Source of the DNA: Polynucleobacter sp.
GTDB taxonomy: Bacteria > Pseudomonadota > Gammaproteobacteria > Burkholderiales > Burkholderiaceae
Reading direction: 5' to 3'
Assembly: GCA_030696845.1 (NCBI GenBank)
Contig: JAUYRJ010000047.1
Location: 1 to 57,579, forward strand
DNA length: 57,579 bases
How positions within the stretch are numbered: the stretch's first letter is position 1; every line of letters starts with the position of its first letter. Both the position numbers and the translations under genes were made by a program. Shown one piece after another: positions 1 to 8,981 of the stretch. The notes below the pieces were generated by a model that searched no databases, was not told the origin of the DNA, and was given only the letters and a program-made list of their open reading frames with translations.

Positions 1-425
1 ACAAAAAGATCAATAAAAAACCGGTCTTAGTAAAGCGCGACATTCCTGGGTTTTTAGCCAACCGCATTCAACATGCCTTGATGCGCGAAGCCTTATCTTT
101 AGTTGATGCCGGCATTGCCACCCCAGATGACATCGATGATGCGGTTCGCTATAGCTTTGGATTTAGGTATGCGGCCGTAGGACCCATGACCCAAAAAGAA
201 ATCTCTGGCTGGGATGGTATGGCCAACGCTGCCAAGGAAATATACCCATCACTCTCGACGATTTCGACCATTCCGCCAAGCCTTGCCAAACTAATGAGCG
301 AAGGAAAGACGGGCATTAAAGCGGGTGAGGGCTTCAGAAAATGGACTCCGGAGGAAAGCAAAGCCATGAACGAACTCTATTCACGCAGACTGAAGGCCGC
401 CTTTGATGTACTCAAAGTTGAATAA
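1..425 (+). CDS. 3-hydroxyacyl-CoA dehydrogenase family protein, C-terminal part (5' cut by window edge)
   Basis: The frame is open from base 3 and ends with TAA at 425, giving about 140 residues of a C-terminal half. The start GFLANRIQHALMREAL and the later GFRYAAVGPM region match the helical C-terminal domain of the 3-hydroxyacyl-CoA dehydrogenase family, which also includes L-gulonate and L-carnitine dehydrogenases. The NAD-binding Rossmann half lies outside the window. The neighbours are an enolase-superfamily enzyme, a Bug receptor and a UxaA-family dehydratase. This makes oxidation of a sugar acid or hydroxy acid more likely than fatty-acid beta-oxidation, but that is inferred from context. 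The last 14 bases overlap the 3' end of the convergent gene at 412-1557. Confidence 0.85.
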   Translation, partial: KKINKKPVLVKRDIPGFLANRIQHALMREALSLVDAGIATPDDIDDAVRYSFGFRYAAVGPMTQKEISGWDGMANAAKEIYPSLSTISTIPPSLAKLMSEGKTGIKAGEGFRKWTPEESKAMNELYSRRLKAAFDVLKVE

Positions 426-1557
426 CGCCCCACTCTTTAGAAGCCGCTTTTTTAACTAACGTGAGACTAGGGATCACGCCTACACCGATGGGACTTAATT
501 GCTCAAAATGGAGTAGCCCGTCTCGCGCGGCTAGAGGTTTGTCGCAAATATCAAACTCCAGATATTCATTTGACATACTTAAGCCCCAAGCAGCTTCATT
601 GACGGCAAATCCAATACTGGCCGTTGCAGCAGCAGACAAGGAAGTTTCAGCCACCTTGCAGGCCAAATTTAATTTGAGTTTGCGCTTTTGCATCTCCAGC
701 GCAGCGCGAACGCCTGGCAATATGCCGCCTAATTTAATTAACTTTAAGCTGGCGCCATCATACACACGAGACTCATCAAATTCGATTATTTCATTTAGAC
801 CATGGATAGATTCATCCAAGCCAACCGGTAAAGGAGAGGCCTTTTTTAAGGCGAGGAAATCGGCCATGGGATGTGCCGATGCAATTGGCTGCTCTACAAA
901 CGATAATTTGGATGCCAATGGGGATGTGCAAAATGCGACCGCATCGGCTAAAGTAAATGCGCCATTTGCGTCTGCCGAAACCGTATCACCCTCGAGCACC
1001 TCGCAAATGGCTGCAACCCGCTCAAGATCGCGATGCAAGCCCAGCAAACCCACTTTAATTTTCCAGTGCCGATACCCTTGCGCGCGAAGCGTAATCGCAT
1101 CAGTGATTTCCTGCTCTAAGCTACCACCCAGCATACGCAAGATCGATAAGGGCTCTGGCTTTTCCTGGGTATTGATGCCGCTGGCTCGACGCGCAAAAGA
1201 AAAAAGGCTTTCCTGCTTTTCTTGCGCAAAGATATCGAGCAAAGCCACTTCAACGCACGACTTAGCAGATGCATTGGAATACAACACGCGCGAAGCAAGT
1301 TGCCCGATTTCATTTGGATCAGACCATTCTAAATCTTTGATCCGATTTAAAAGATATGCGGTATTGGATAAAAGACTGCCGAGTGTTTCCCCGGTCATGA
1401 GGGGCGCAGCGGAGGTTTCGCCCCACCCTTCTCGTCCATTGCTATCCACAATGCGAAGTAGCAGCGTGTTGGCGTGGGTCACTGTCTCGCCTGACATTTT
1501 GATGGGCGCCTTTAAAGGAATGGAGAGCGGATAAAGCTGTGCGGTCTTAATTTTCAT
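412..1557 (-). CDS. Mandelate racemase/muconate lactonizing enzyme family protein (enolase superfamily)
   Basis: A 381-residue protein with the two-domain layout of the enolase superfamily: an N-terminal capping domain (about 1-125) and a TIM-barrel domain. The catalytic set of the MLE/dipeptide-epimerase branch is visible: KIK at 166-168, metal ligands D196 (SADANGAF), E222 (FVEQPI) and D248 (GLDES), and a second lysine at about 272 in SLKLIKLGG. The enzyme should abstract a proton alpha to a carboxylate. The substrate cannot be read from the sequence; cycloisomerase, dehydratase or epimerase activity are all possible. It is convergent with the preceding dehydrogenase (14-base overlap) and divergent from the Bug receptor at 1613. 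Family assignment is secure, specificity is not. Confidence 0.9.
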   Translation of the reverse strand: MKIKTAQLYPLSIPLKAPIKMSGETVTHANTLLLRIVDSNGREGWGETSAAPLMTGETLGSLLSNTAYLLNRIKDLEWSDPNEIGQLASRVLYSNASAKSCVEVALLDIFAQEKQESLFSFARRASGINTQEKPEPLSILRMLGGSLEQEITDAITLRAQGYRHWKIKVGLLGLHRDLERVAAICEVLEGDTVSADANGAFTLADAVAFCTSPLASKLSFVEQPIASAHPMADFLALKKASPLPVGLDESIHGLNEIIEFDESRVYDGASLKLIKLGGILPGVRAALEMQKRKLKLNLACKVAETSLSAAATASIGFAVNEAAWGLSMSNEYLEFDICDKPLAARDGLLHFEQLSPIGVGVIPSLTLVKKAASKEWGVIQL

Positions 1558-1612
1558 TCGTTGTTTGAAGTGTTGTAAATGCGTTTTAAATAAAAAATAT
1601 TAAGGAGATCAT

Positions 1613-2575
1613 ATGCTAAAAATTATCAAAACTATTGCGCTACTAAGTGCTGCTGTTTCTTTTGGGGTTGGCGCGCAGAACTATCCCAATCAACCGATTC
1701 GGCTAGTGGTGCCATTCGCCGCAGGAGGTCCATCCGATGTTCTCGCCAGGGCCTTCAGCCAAAAGCTCGGAGATGACTTAGGGCAGCCCGTCATTATTGA
1801 CAACAAACCTGGTGCCGGCACAAACTTAGCCGCTGAATTTGTCGCACGATCTAAGGCTGATGGATACACCCTCTTTTTGATGATGGTCGGCACCCAAGCA
1901 ATTAATGAATCGCTTTATAAAAAACTCAACTACAACGTCGTAAAAGACTTTGCGCCAATTACATTAGTAGCGTCATCCTCACTCATGCTGGTTGCAAACC
2001 CATCAGTGCCGGTTAAAAACGTCAGCGAATTAATCGCCTACGCAAAAGCCAATCCTGGCAAAGTCAACTTCGGCTCATCGGGTACTGGCACACCCCTGCA
2101 TTTGGGTGGGGAACTATTTAATGTCCAGGCCGGCACCGACATTACCCATGTGCCTTATAAAGGTGCGGCTCCCGCCCTAACCGATGTGTTAGGAGGTCAA
2201 ATTCAGACTGCCATGATTGGAACGCCTGCGGCCCTGCCATACGTCAAGTCCGGAAAGCTCACGCCAATTGGCGTTACCAGCCTAAAACGCTCGCCCAATG
2301 CGCCTGAAGTCCCAGCCATTGCTGAGACCTTAAATAAATTTGAGGTTGAGCTTGTTTATGCTCTAGTTGCGCCAGCTGGTACGCCAAAGGAAATTATTCA
2401 GCGTCTCAATACTCAAATGAGCAGCATTCTGAACAACCCAGAAATCAAAAGTCAACTTGCCAGCAAGGGATTTGATGTTGAGACCAGCACTCCCGAGCAA
2501 TTGGGCGAATACATTAAGGCTGAAGTGGCTAAATGGCGTCCGATTGTTAAAAAATCAGGAGCTACCGCGGAGTGA
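1613..2575 (+). CDS. Bug-family (TctC) tripartite tricarboxylate transporter substrate-binding protein
   Basis: A 320-residue exported protein with an N-terminal signal peptide (charged MLKIIK, hydrophobic stretch to about residue 20, likely cut after VGAQ). The mature start YPNQPIRLVVPFAAGG, the NKPGAGTNLAAE loop and the VPYKGAAPALTDVLGGQ region are diagnostic of Bug receptors, which bind carboxylated ligands in the periplasm. A good ribosome site (aaggag) lies at about 1602-1607, seven bases before the ATG. No TctA or TctB genes sit beside it, so it probably shares a transporter encoded elsewhere or acts as a sensor, as is common in Burkholderiales. The flanking sugar-acid enzymes suggest an aldonate-like ligand; this is inference. 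Confidence 0.93.
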   Translation: MLKIIKTIALLSAAVSFGVGAQNYPNQPIRLVVPFAAGGPSDVLARAFSQKLGDDLGQPVIIDNKPGAGTNLAAEFVARSKADGYTLFLMMVGTQAINESLYKKLNYNVVKDFAPITLVASSSLMLVANPSVPVKNVSELIAYAKANPGKVNFGSSGTGTPLHLGGELFNVQAGTDITHVPYKGAAPALTDVLGGQIQTAMIGTPAALPYVKSGKLTPIGVTSLKRSPNAPEVPAIAETLNKFEVELVYALVAPAGTPKEIIQRLNTQMSSILNNPEIKSQLASKGFDVETSTPEQLGEYIKAEVAKWRPIVKKSGATAE

Positions 2576-2623
2576 TATCTGAATCTACAATAAACCCCTT
2601 ATTTAACCGACCGTAACCTAGAC

Positions 2624-4171
2624 ATGATCGAAATCTCTGAAAAACGCCTGATTGGCCCCATTATTCGCTTACACCCGAACGACAATGTTGTTGTGGCTCG
2701 AGTTGATGTTGGGATTGGCACTGAAGTGCCTAGCGAGCACTTTACAAGCCGTAGTCAAGTGCCCGCAGGCTACAAGATTGCCGCCAAGAAAATTCTGAAG
2801 GGCGAGCCCATCCTCAAGTACAACGTCACCGTGGGCTTTGCCAATGTCGACATTGAACCGGGCACGATGGTGCATGGGCACAATACCGAGTTCAGGGAAT
2901 TCGATCGGGATTACGCCTACGCCAGTGAATTCAAACCCACAGTGATGCTACCTGAAGCGCAGCGCGCCACCTTTCAAGGTTATGTGCGCGCCAACGGTAA
3001 AGTGGGTACACGCAATTTCATTGGCATTTTGTCAACCGTCAACTGCTCAGCAACTGTTGTCAATAAAATTGCCGAGTGGTTTACGCCAGAGCGCTTAGCC
3101 GACTATCCGAACGTAGATGGTGTTGTCGCGTTTAGTCATTCGATTGGATGTGGCATGGAAATGACGGGCGAACCTATGCAGTTATTACGCCGCACGATGG
3201 CTGGTTACGCAAGGCATCCCAACCTCGCTGCCGCCCTGGTGATTGGCTTGGGCTGCGAGCGTAATCAGCTCAAAGGCCTGATGGAGCAAGAAGACTTGCA
3301 AGAGGGGTCGAACTTGCATACCTTCATCATGCAAGAAACGGGCGGCACACGTAAAACCATCGAAGCAGGCATCGAAGCGGTCAAAGCCTTACTGCCCGAA
3401 GCCAATAAAGCTAAGCGGCAAACCGTTTCCGCAAGCCATTTATGCGTTGGACTGCAATGCGGTGGGTCGGATGGCTTCTCGTCGATTACCGCTAACCCCG
3501 CCTTAGGAGCCGCGATTGACATTTTGGCGCGCCATGGTGGTACTGGCATTCTGTCTGAGACGCCTGAAATTTACGGCGTAGAGCACACCCTCACGCGGCG
3601 CGCAGCCAGCAAAGAAATTGGTGAAAAACTGATTAGTCGCATCCGCTGGTGGAAAGACGAATACTCGGTTGGCCGTGATGTGCAGATTAATGGTCAAGTC
3701 AGCCCCGGCAATCAAATTGGTGGTCTTGCCAATATTTTTGAGAAGTCACTCGGCTCCTCCATGAAAGGCGGCACGGGTCCACTAATGGAAGTCTACCGCT
3801 ACGCTGAGCCAGTGACAGCCAAGGGATTTGTATTTATGGATACGCCTGGCTTTGATCCGGTATCGGCAACAGGTCAAATTGCTGGCGGTGCCAACTTAAT
3901 CGCTTTTACAACCGGCCGCGGCTCGATGTTTGGATCTAAGCCTGCGCCTTGCATCAAACTCGCTACCAACACGCCCATGTATCAGCGCCTGAGCGAAGAT
4001 ATGGATATCAACTGCGGTGAAATTTTAGATGGCACGGTCTCAGTTCAAGAAATGGGGCAACGCATTTTTGAACTCTTTTTGCGAACCGCATCGGGCGAGC
4101 CTTCCAAGAGTGAATTGCTCGGTCTTGGGGATTATGAGTTTGTGCCTTGGCAGATCGGCATTATGAGCTAG
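2624..4171 (+). CDS. UxaA-family altronate/galactarate dehydratase
   Basis: A 515-residue protein combining an N-terminal SAF domain (about 1-95) with the D-galactarate/altronate dehydratase core (about 120-515). Recognisable stretches include HSIGCGMEMTGEP, the cysteine-bearing GLQCGGSDGFS segment and the C-terminal FTTGRGSMFGSKPAP. Characterised members (UxaA, GarD) are cytoplasmic metal-dependent lyases that dehydrate sugar acids to 2-keto-3-deoxy acids. The length fits UxaA (about 495) and GarD (about 523). It starts 48 bases after the Bug receptor in the same direction and probably shares its transcript. Which sugar acid is used cannot be decided from sequence alone. Confidence 0.9.
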   Translation: MIEISEKRLIGPIIRLHPNDNVVVARVDVGIGTEVPSEHFTSRSQVPAGYKIAAKKILKGEPILKYNVTVGFANVDIEPGTMVHGHNTEFREFDRDYAYASEFKPTVMLPEAQRATFQGYVRANGKVGTRNFIGILSTVNCSATVVNKIAEWFTPERLADYPNVDGVVAFSHSIGCGMEMTGEPMQLLRRTMAGYARHPNLAAALVIGLGCERNQLKGLMEQEDLQEGSNLHTFIMQETGGTRKTIEAGIEAVKALLPEANKAKRQTVSASHLCVGLQCGGSDGFSSITANPALGAAIDILARHGGTGILSETPEIYGVEHTLTRRAASKEIGEKLISRIRWWKDEYSVGRDVQINGQVSPGNQIGGLANIFEKSLGSSMKGGTGPLMEVYRYAEPVTAKGFVFMDTPGFDPVSATGQIAGGANLIAFTTGRGSMFGSKPAPCIKLATNTPMYQRLSEDMDINCGEILDGTVSVQEMGQRIFELFLRTASGEPSKSELLGLGDYEFVPWQIGIMS

Positions 4172-4217
4172 GGGGAATGCTATCTTTTAGCCTTTGTTGT
4201 GCTGTTCTTTTGTTCCA

Positions 4218-4242
4218 ATCAGCGGGCCCAGTGCCCGCTGAT
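4218..4242. terminator. Perfect 10-bp inverted repeat between the UxaA-family gene and cbpA
   Basis: ATCAGCGGGC at 4218-4227 pairs exactly with GCCCGCTGAT at 4233-4242 around a 5-base loop. There is no clean T run on the + side; on the minus side the stem is followed by a weakly T-poor stretch. It may still end the upstream transcript or act as an mRNA-stabilising hairpin. Terminator is the likeliest role but not proven. Confidence 0.4.
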
Positions 4243-4357
4243 GCATTTAGGGCCCGGTAGCTTTGGCACCATACTCCGCCAGACTAAAGCCGCTTAAAGC
4301 CCTGTAAAATGAATCGCATTGGCAGATCAACATCACTACAGGAGTTGTTTCAGTCCC

Positions 4358-5293
4358 ATGAAATTCAAGGATTATTACGAAACCCTTGGTGTTGCCCGTA
4401 GCGCGACCCAGGACGAGATCAAGCAGGCCTACCGCAAGCTCGCGCGCAAATACCACCCCGATGTCAGCAAAGAGGTGGGCGCTGAAGAACGCTTCAAAGA
4501 AGTGGGCGAAGCATTTGCGGTTCTAAAAGACACTGAAAAACGCGCCGCCTATGATCAAATGGGTAGCAACTGGAAGAGCGGACAGGATTTCACGCCACCA
4601 CCCAATTGGAATCCCGGATTTGAATTTAGCGACGGTGACTTTGGTGGCGGTGATCAAAGTGATTTCTTTGAATCCCTCTTTGGACGCCGCGCGCAAGGCG
4701 CACGCCAACATCAAGCACGACCCCAAAAAGGACAAGATCAGCACGCCAAGATCATGATTGATTTGGTCGATGCGTATGAAGGGGCTAAGCGCACCATCTC
4801 ACTATCGATGCCTGCCATGGATGCGCAAGGGCATTTGGTCTACCAAGAGCGTAAATTGGATATCAGCATTCCGAAAGGCATTCGGGCGGGTCAAAATTTA
4901 CGCTTAAGCGGGCAAGGTGGTCCCGGCTACGCAGAAGGTGGAGCGGGCGACCTTTATTTAGAGATTGGCTTTAATCCAAACCCCATCTACCGAGTCGACG
5001 GCAAGGATGTCTATTTAGATTTGCCGCTCAGCCCATGGGAGGCCGCACTAGGCACTAGCGTTAATGTCCCAACCCCTGCGGGCTCGCTTCTTGAGCTTAA
5101 AGTTCCGGCAGGTACCGCGGCAGGACGCAAGATGCGCCTCAAAGGCAAGGGCATTCCAAGCAAAGAGCCGGGCGACCTATATGTTGTCCCCACCATTGTT
5201 GTACCTAGCGCAGAGACCGAGGCACAAAAAGAAGCTTACCGAGCACTAGAAAGCGCATTTGATTTCAACCCCAGAAGCCACTTGAAGGGATGA
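4358..5293 (+). CDS. cbpA: Curved DNA-binding protein / DnaJ-class co-chaperone CbpA
   Basis: A 311-residue class-B J protein. The J domain spans about 4-70 with the DnaK-stimulating HPD at 33-35 (KYHPDVS). A Gly/Phe-rich linker follows, then the two beta-barrel substrate-binding domains; there is no zinc-finger repeat. That layout and the cbpM gene directly downstream identify CbpA, a co-chaperone and nucleoid-associated protein in E. coli. The start is set at ATG 4358, behind an acaggag site at 4338-4344; an in-frame TTG at 4319 would add residues with no family match. It likely forms an operon with cbpM and perhaps the permease that follows. Confidence 0.93.
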   Translation: MKFKDYYETLGVARSATQDEIKQAYRKLARKYHPDVSKEVGAEERFKEVGEAFAVLKDTEKRAAYDQMGSNWKSGQDFTPPPNWNPGFEFSDGDFGGGDQSDFFESLFGRRAQGARQHQARPQKGQDQHAKIMIDLVDAYEGAKRTISLSMPAMDAQGHLVYQERKLDISIPKGIRAGQNLRLSGQGGPGYAEGGAGDLYLEIGFNPNPIYRVDGKDVYLDLPLSPWEAALGTSVNVPTPAGSLLELKVPAGTAAGRKMRLKGKGIPSKEPGDLYVVPTIVVPSAETEAQKEAYRALESAFDFNPRSHLKG

Positions 5294-5298
5294 TCACG

Positions 5299-5616
5299 AT
5301 GTCACGAGCAGAGATAACTTGGATTGAAGGCAGTATCGTAGAAAACGAGATTCAGATGACTATGGTGGAGCTCGCGCAAGCCGCATGCACACCAGAAGAA
5401 TTAATTATGGCTTGGGTTTCCGAAGGAGTCTTAAGCCCTGCTGGATCATCACCGCAAGATTGGCGCTTTAGCGGCGAAGCCTTGCAGCGCGCCAAAACGG
5501 CTGCCCGTTTAATGCGGGACTTAGAACTCAATGCGCCAGGAGTAGCACTCGCTTTAGATCTCTTGGATGAAATCACCCAACTGCGCAATCAGCTTCAGCG
5601 CCAAATTCAAGAGTAA
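5299..5616 (+). CDS. cbpM: Chaperone modulator CbpM
   Basis: A small protein (105 residues from ATG 5299) with the MerR-like helix-turn-helix fold of CbpM, seen in MTMVELAQAACTPEELIMAWVSEG, followed by a helical C-terminus (LLDEITQLRNQLQ). CbpM binds the J domain of CbpA and inhibits both its co-chaperone and DNA-binding activity. An upstream ATG at 5290 overlaps the cbpA stop, but the aaggga site at 5285-5290 is ideally spaced for 5299, so that start is chosen. The overlap or close spacing implies translational coupling with cbpA. Confidence 0.88.
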   Translation: MSRAEITWIEGSIVENEIQMTMVELAQAACTPEELIMAWVSEGVLSPAGSSPQDWRFSGEALQRAKTAARLMRDLELNAPGVALALDLLDEITQLRNQLQRQIQE

Positions 5617-5622
5617 ATCCGT

Positions 5623-6930
5623 TTGCAACACGAACTCCTTAAAACGTCCCCAAGCCAATCCAGCGACATTAGTCTTTTTTCAGCAACTGCCTTAGGTGTT
5701 GGCGGCATGATGGGAGCAGGTCTCTATTCCTTATTGGGATTGGCCAGCTTTCATGCGGGCAATTACCTGCCCGTGGCTTTTTTACTGGGCGCTATCGCCG
5801 CGTCTTTTTCAATTTATTCCTATGCCAAACTGGGCGCGGCCTTTCCGAGCAGTGGCGGAGCGGCCACCTTTACGGTGATGAGTTTTGGTCCTGGCATTCT
5901 TTCGGGCGGTATTAATTTATTTCAATACATTGCCTATCTGATTGCGGCGGCACTCTATGCAGCTGGCTTTGTGGAGTACACCAACACCTTATTTGGCGGC
6001 GACTTATCGCCCTTAGTGCTTAAACTGATTACTGCCGGGATTATTTTGGCATGTACTTTTGTTAACTTGCTTGGCGCTAGCCGTGTCGGTCGCGCTGAAA
6101 TGATCGCAATTAGCCTCGTTGTTATTAGCCTGCTGGTCTTTTCAGCGATGGGTTTTGAGCAAGCAAACTTCAGCAAGCTCAATATCGGCAGTCCATCCAT
6201 TGAAGGCATCGCGGTTGCGGCAGGTATTTTGTACATCAACTTTCAAGGCTTTGGAGTGGTTACCAACTCATCCTCTGCCATGAAAAGCCCCCAAAGAGAA
6301 CTGCCGCTAGCCATGTTCTCTGCCTTAATTTTAGTAACCATTGCCTATTTAGCCGTGAGTAGCGCCGTTGTTCTGCTGATGCCATTAAATGCAATTCAAA
6401 TGGATAATGGGCACGTACTTGCCGATGCTGCGCAACGGGTTGCCGGCAAACTGGGTCACATCGTGATTAGTATTTCTGCGCTGCTCGCCTGCGCGGCCGC
6501 CGTCAATGCCACGATCTTTGCGGCTTCCAATATCGCAGCCGACGTAGCAAAAAAGAAAATGATTTCGGATGCGCTGGGTGCTAGCGTACTTAAGACCAAT
6601 ATTCGCGCGCTCACGATTTCATCAATCGGGGTCATTGTGTTGGCGTTGATTTTTCCCTTGGCGGAAGTGGGGCAAATGGCCAGCCTCGCTTTTTTGCTGG
6701 TCTATGCCGCTATTACCTACGGTCACCTTCGTGTTCACCAAAAAACCGGAGCCAAGCCCTCCATGTTGTGGTTTGCAATCGCAATTAATGTGGCCTTATT
6801 TGGCGCGCTCTTTTTAAATACGATCAAAACCGCGCCCTCAAGCGCGATCGCCTTAGTACTAGCGCTGATTAGCTCGTTTGGCATTGAGGCAATAGCGCAC
6901 TTCCGGCAAAAATATAAAAAAACCGCTTAA
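5623..6930 (+). CDS. APC-family amino-acid permease
   Basis: A 435-residue integral membrane protein with about 12 hydrophobic segments. The first, ATALGVGGMMGAGLYSLLG, carries the Gly-rich G-x-G-x-G substrate-binding motif of the APC superfamily, and FPSSGGAATF fits the TM2-TM3 region. It should import an amino acid or amine by cation symport; the substrate is unknown. TTG at 5623 is the only usable start, because the next methionine falls inside TM1. It begins 6 bases after cbpM, suggesting co-transcription. Its stop codon overlaps that of the convergent ABC-F gene in the 4-base palindrome TTAA at 6927-6930. Confidence 0.88.
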   Translation: MQHELLKTSPSQSSDISLFSATALGVGGMMGAGLYSLLGLASFHAGNYLPVAFLLGAIAASFSIYSYAKLGAAFPSSGGAATFTVMSFGPGILSGGINLFQYIAYLIAAALYAAGFVEYTNTLFGGDLSPLVLKLITAGIILACTFVNLLGASRVGRAEMIAISLVVISLLVFSAMGFEQANFSKLNIGSPSIEGIAVAAGILYINFQGFGVVTNSSSAMKSPQRELPLAMFSALILVTIAYLAVSSAVVLLMPLNAIQMDNGHVLADAAQRVAGKLGHIVISISALLACAAAVNATIFAASNIAADVAKKKMISDALGASVLKTNIRALTISSIGVIVLALIFPLAEVGQMASLAFLLVYAAITYGHLRVHQKTGAKPSMLWFAIAINVALFGALFLNTIKTAPSSAIALVLALISSFGIEAIAHFRQKYKKTA

Positions 6931-8846
6931 GTACCAGAACGACTAAGCAATAGCTCCCAACGCTGCAGCTTGGTATCAATTTCTGCGGTAATTTCAGATA
7001 GACGTGCCTGCATGCTAGCGGCCAATTCAGGCTCATTTTTATACAGATCGGGGTTGCTCATCGCAATCCCCATTTCAGCCTGCTCCGCTTCCAAAGTTTC
7101 GATTTGCAAGGGCAAGGCCTCTAATTCAGAGCGCTCTTTGCTATTGAGTTTTTGTACGCCGCTTTTAGCCGCAACTGGCTTGACCTCCACCTTGGCTTTT
7201 TCGACTGCTTTTGGAGGGGCTTCGGCTTTAATGCTGCCATTCTCACTGCGGATTTTGTCAGAGCGTGCCTTTTGGATCTTCCAGTCTTCGTAGCCACCCT
7301 CATACTCACGCCAAAAGCCATTACCCTCATTGGCGATGATGCTCGTCACCACGTTATCCAAGAAGTACCGATCATGACTTACCAAAAAGACGGTGCCTTT
7401 GTAGTCTTGCAGCAATTGCTCCAGCAAGTCTAAAGTATCGATATCCAAATCGTTAGTCGGCTCATCCAATACCAAGACGTTTGCTGGTCTTGCAAATAGA
7501 CGCGCTAACAACAAGCGATTACGCTCGCCACCCGATAAGGTGCTTACCGGTGAATTGGTGCGCTCGGGCGCGAATAAAAAATCACTCAAGTAACTTTTGA
7601 CGTGCTTACGATTGCCGTTGATCTCAATCCATTCACTACCGGGACTAATGTAATCCTCTAAGGAGGCATTGAGATCCAAGCCTTCGCGCATTTGATCAAA
7701 ATACGCGACTTCAATGCGTGTACCCATTACCGCTGTACCTGAATCGGGGGTAATGCTACCCAAAATCAGCTTTAAAAGCGTTGTCTTACCTGCGCCATTG
7801 GGCCCCAGTAAACCCACCTTATCGCCTCGCAAAATGGTCGCGGTAAAGTCGGTCACAATTGGTCGATCGTAGGATTTGGATACGTTTTGTAAATCGGCCA
7901 CAATTTTGCCGCTGCGATCGCCTGCGGAAACCGCCAACTTCACTTGACCCATCGCATCGCGGCGCTCTGCGCGCGTGGCGCGGAGTTTTTCCAGGCGGGC
8001 GATTCGGCCAACGCTGCGGGTTCGCCTCGCTTCAACCCCTTTCCGAATCCATACCTCTTCTTGAGCAAGGAGCTTATCGGCCCTAGCATTGGCTAAGGAT
8101 TCCGCATTGAGCTCCTGATCCTTTAGCACCTCGTAGGCGGAAAAGTTACCGGGGTAGCTGCGCAAGATTCCGCGATCCAATTCCACAATCTGGGTGCAGA
8201 CCGCATCCAAGAAAGCACGGTCATGGGTAATTAGAACAACCGAGCCTTGGTATTCTTTTAGGAGCTCCTCCAGCCACGTAATCGAATCCAAATCCAAATG
8301 GTTGGTAGGCTCATCGAGTAACAGCACATCGGGCATGGCGACCAGGGCCTGCGCTAAGGCGACCCTCTTTTTAGTACCGCCCGATAGCGCGGTGATTTTC
8401 ATCTCGGCATTGAGGTGCAGTCGGTCAAGGGTTTCATGAACGCGCTGCTCCCAGTTCCAACCACTGACCGCTTCTAAGGCCGATTGCAACTCATCCAAGC
8501 GCTGATGCGAAGCATCGTCCCACTCGCCCACGCTCAATGCTTCGTATTCCTCACGCAAGGATTTGGCTTGCGCCACCCCTTTGGAGACAGCGTCAAAGAC
8601 GGTTTCATTTGCTTCAAACAGGGGCTCTTGCGGTACGTATGCAATCCGCAGACCTTGCTGGTATTGCAGCAAACCGTCATCGAGCTTTTCGCCACCCGCC
8701 AGGATTTTCAATAAGGAGGACTTACCCGTGCCATTGCGGCCGATTAAACCAACGCGCTCACCGGATTCCAGTGAAAAAGCGGTGTTTGCGAGTAAGTCGA
8801 CGTGGCCAAAAGCCAGTTTTGCATCAGTAAGTACGATTAAAGCCAT
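6927..8846 (-). CDS. uup: ABC-F family ATPase, Uup type
   Basis: A 639-residue cytoplasmic protein with two ABC ATPase domains and no membrane segments. Walker A motifs are GRNGTGKSS (36-44) and GPNGAGKTT in the second half; signature motifs are LSGGTKKR and LSGGERNR; Walker B is seen as LLLDEPTNHLD and LVLDEPTNDLD. The charged linker between the domains and the C-terminal coiled-coil (about 565-635) match Uup rather than EttA or YheS. ABC-F proteins act on the ribosome; Uup has also been linked to transposon excision and DNA branch handling. It is convergent with the permease, sharing stop-codon bases. Confidence 0.88.
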   Translation of the reverse strand: MALIVLTDAKLAFGHVDLLANTAFSLESGERVGLIGRNGTGKSSLLKILAGGEKLDDGLLQYQQGLRIAYVPQEPLFEANETVFDAVSKGVAQAKSLREEYEALSVGEWDDASHQRLDELQSALEAVSGWNWEQRVHETLDRLHLNAEMKITALSGGTKKRVALAQALVAMPDVLLLDEPTNHLDLDSITWLEELLKEYQGSVVLITHDRAFLDAVCTQIVELDRGILRSYPGNFSAYEVLKDQELNAESLANARADKLLAQEEVWIRKGVEARRTRSVGRIARLEKLRATRAERRDAMGQVKLAVSAGDRSGKIVADLQNVSKSYDRPIVTDFTATILRGDKVGLLGPNGAGKTTLLKLILGSITPDSGTAVMGTRIEVAYFDQMREGLDLNASLEDYISPGSEWIEINGNRKHVKSYLSDFLFAPERTNSPVSTLSGGERNRLLLARLFARPANVLVLDEPTNDLDIDTLDLLEQLLQDYKGTVFLVSHDRYFLDNVVTSIIANEGNGFWREYEGGYEDWKIQKARSDKIRSENGSIKAEAPPKAVEKAKVEVKPVAAKSGVQKLNSKERSELEALPLQIETLEAEQAEMGIAMSNPDLYKNEPELAASMQARLSEITAEIDTKLQRWELLLSRSGT

Positions 8847-8933
8847 GCCGCATTATCGTCTGATCTGAAAACCAGGTCCTATAAACCCAGAATTCTTAGC
8901 AAAAAGGGGCTATATACACTCGCTGAAAATGCC

Positions 8934-8952
8934 AAAAGAGGGCACAGCCCTC
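8934..8952 (-). terminator. Intrinsic terminator of ompW
   Basis: GAGGGC at 8938-8943 pairs with GCCCTC at 8947-8952 around a 3-base loop. Read on the minus strand, the stem is followed by TTTT (8937-8934). It lies about 30 bases beyond the ompW stop codon at the expected place and orientation. Confidence 0.6.
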
Positions 8953-8981
8953 CTTCCTCCACCACACTTTCCGTGCATTGA

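Noticed and set aside
461-1534. Long + strand frame of 357 codons opposite the enolase-superfamily gene
   Set aside because: It is the antisense shadow of a well-supported gene; composition is Ser/Arg/Pro-rich and no domain is visible.
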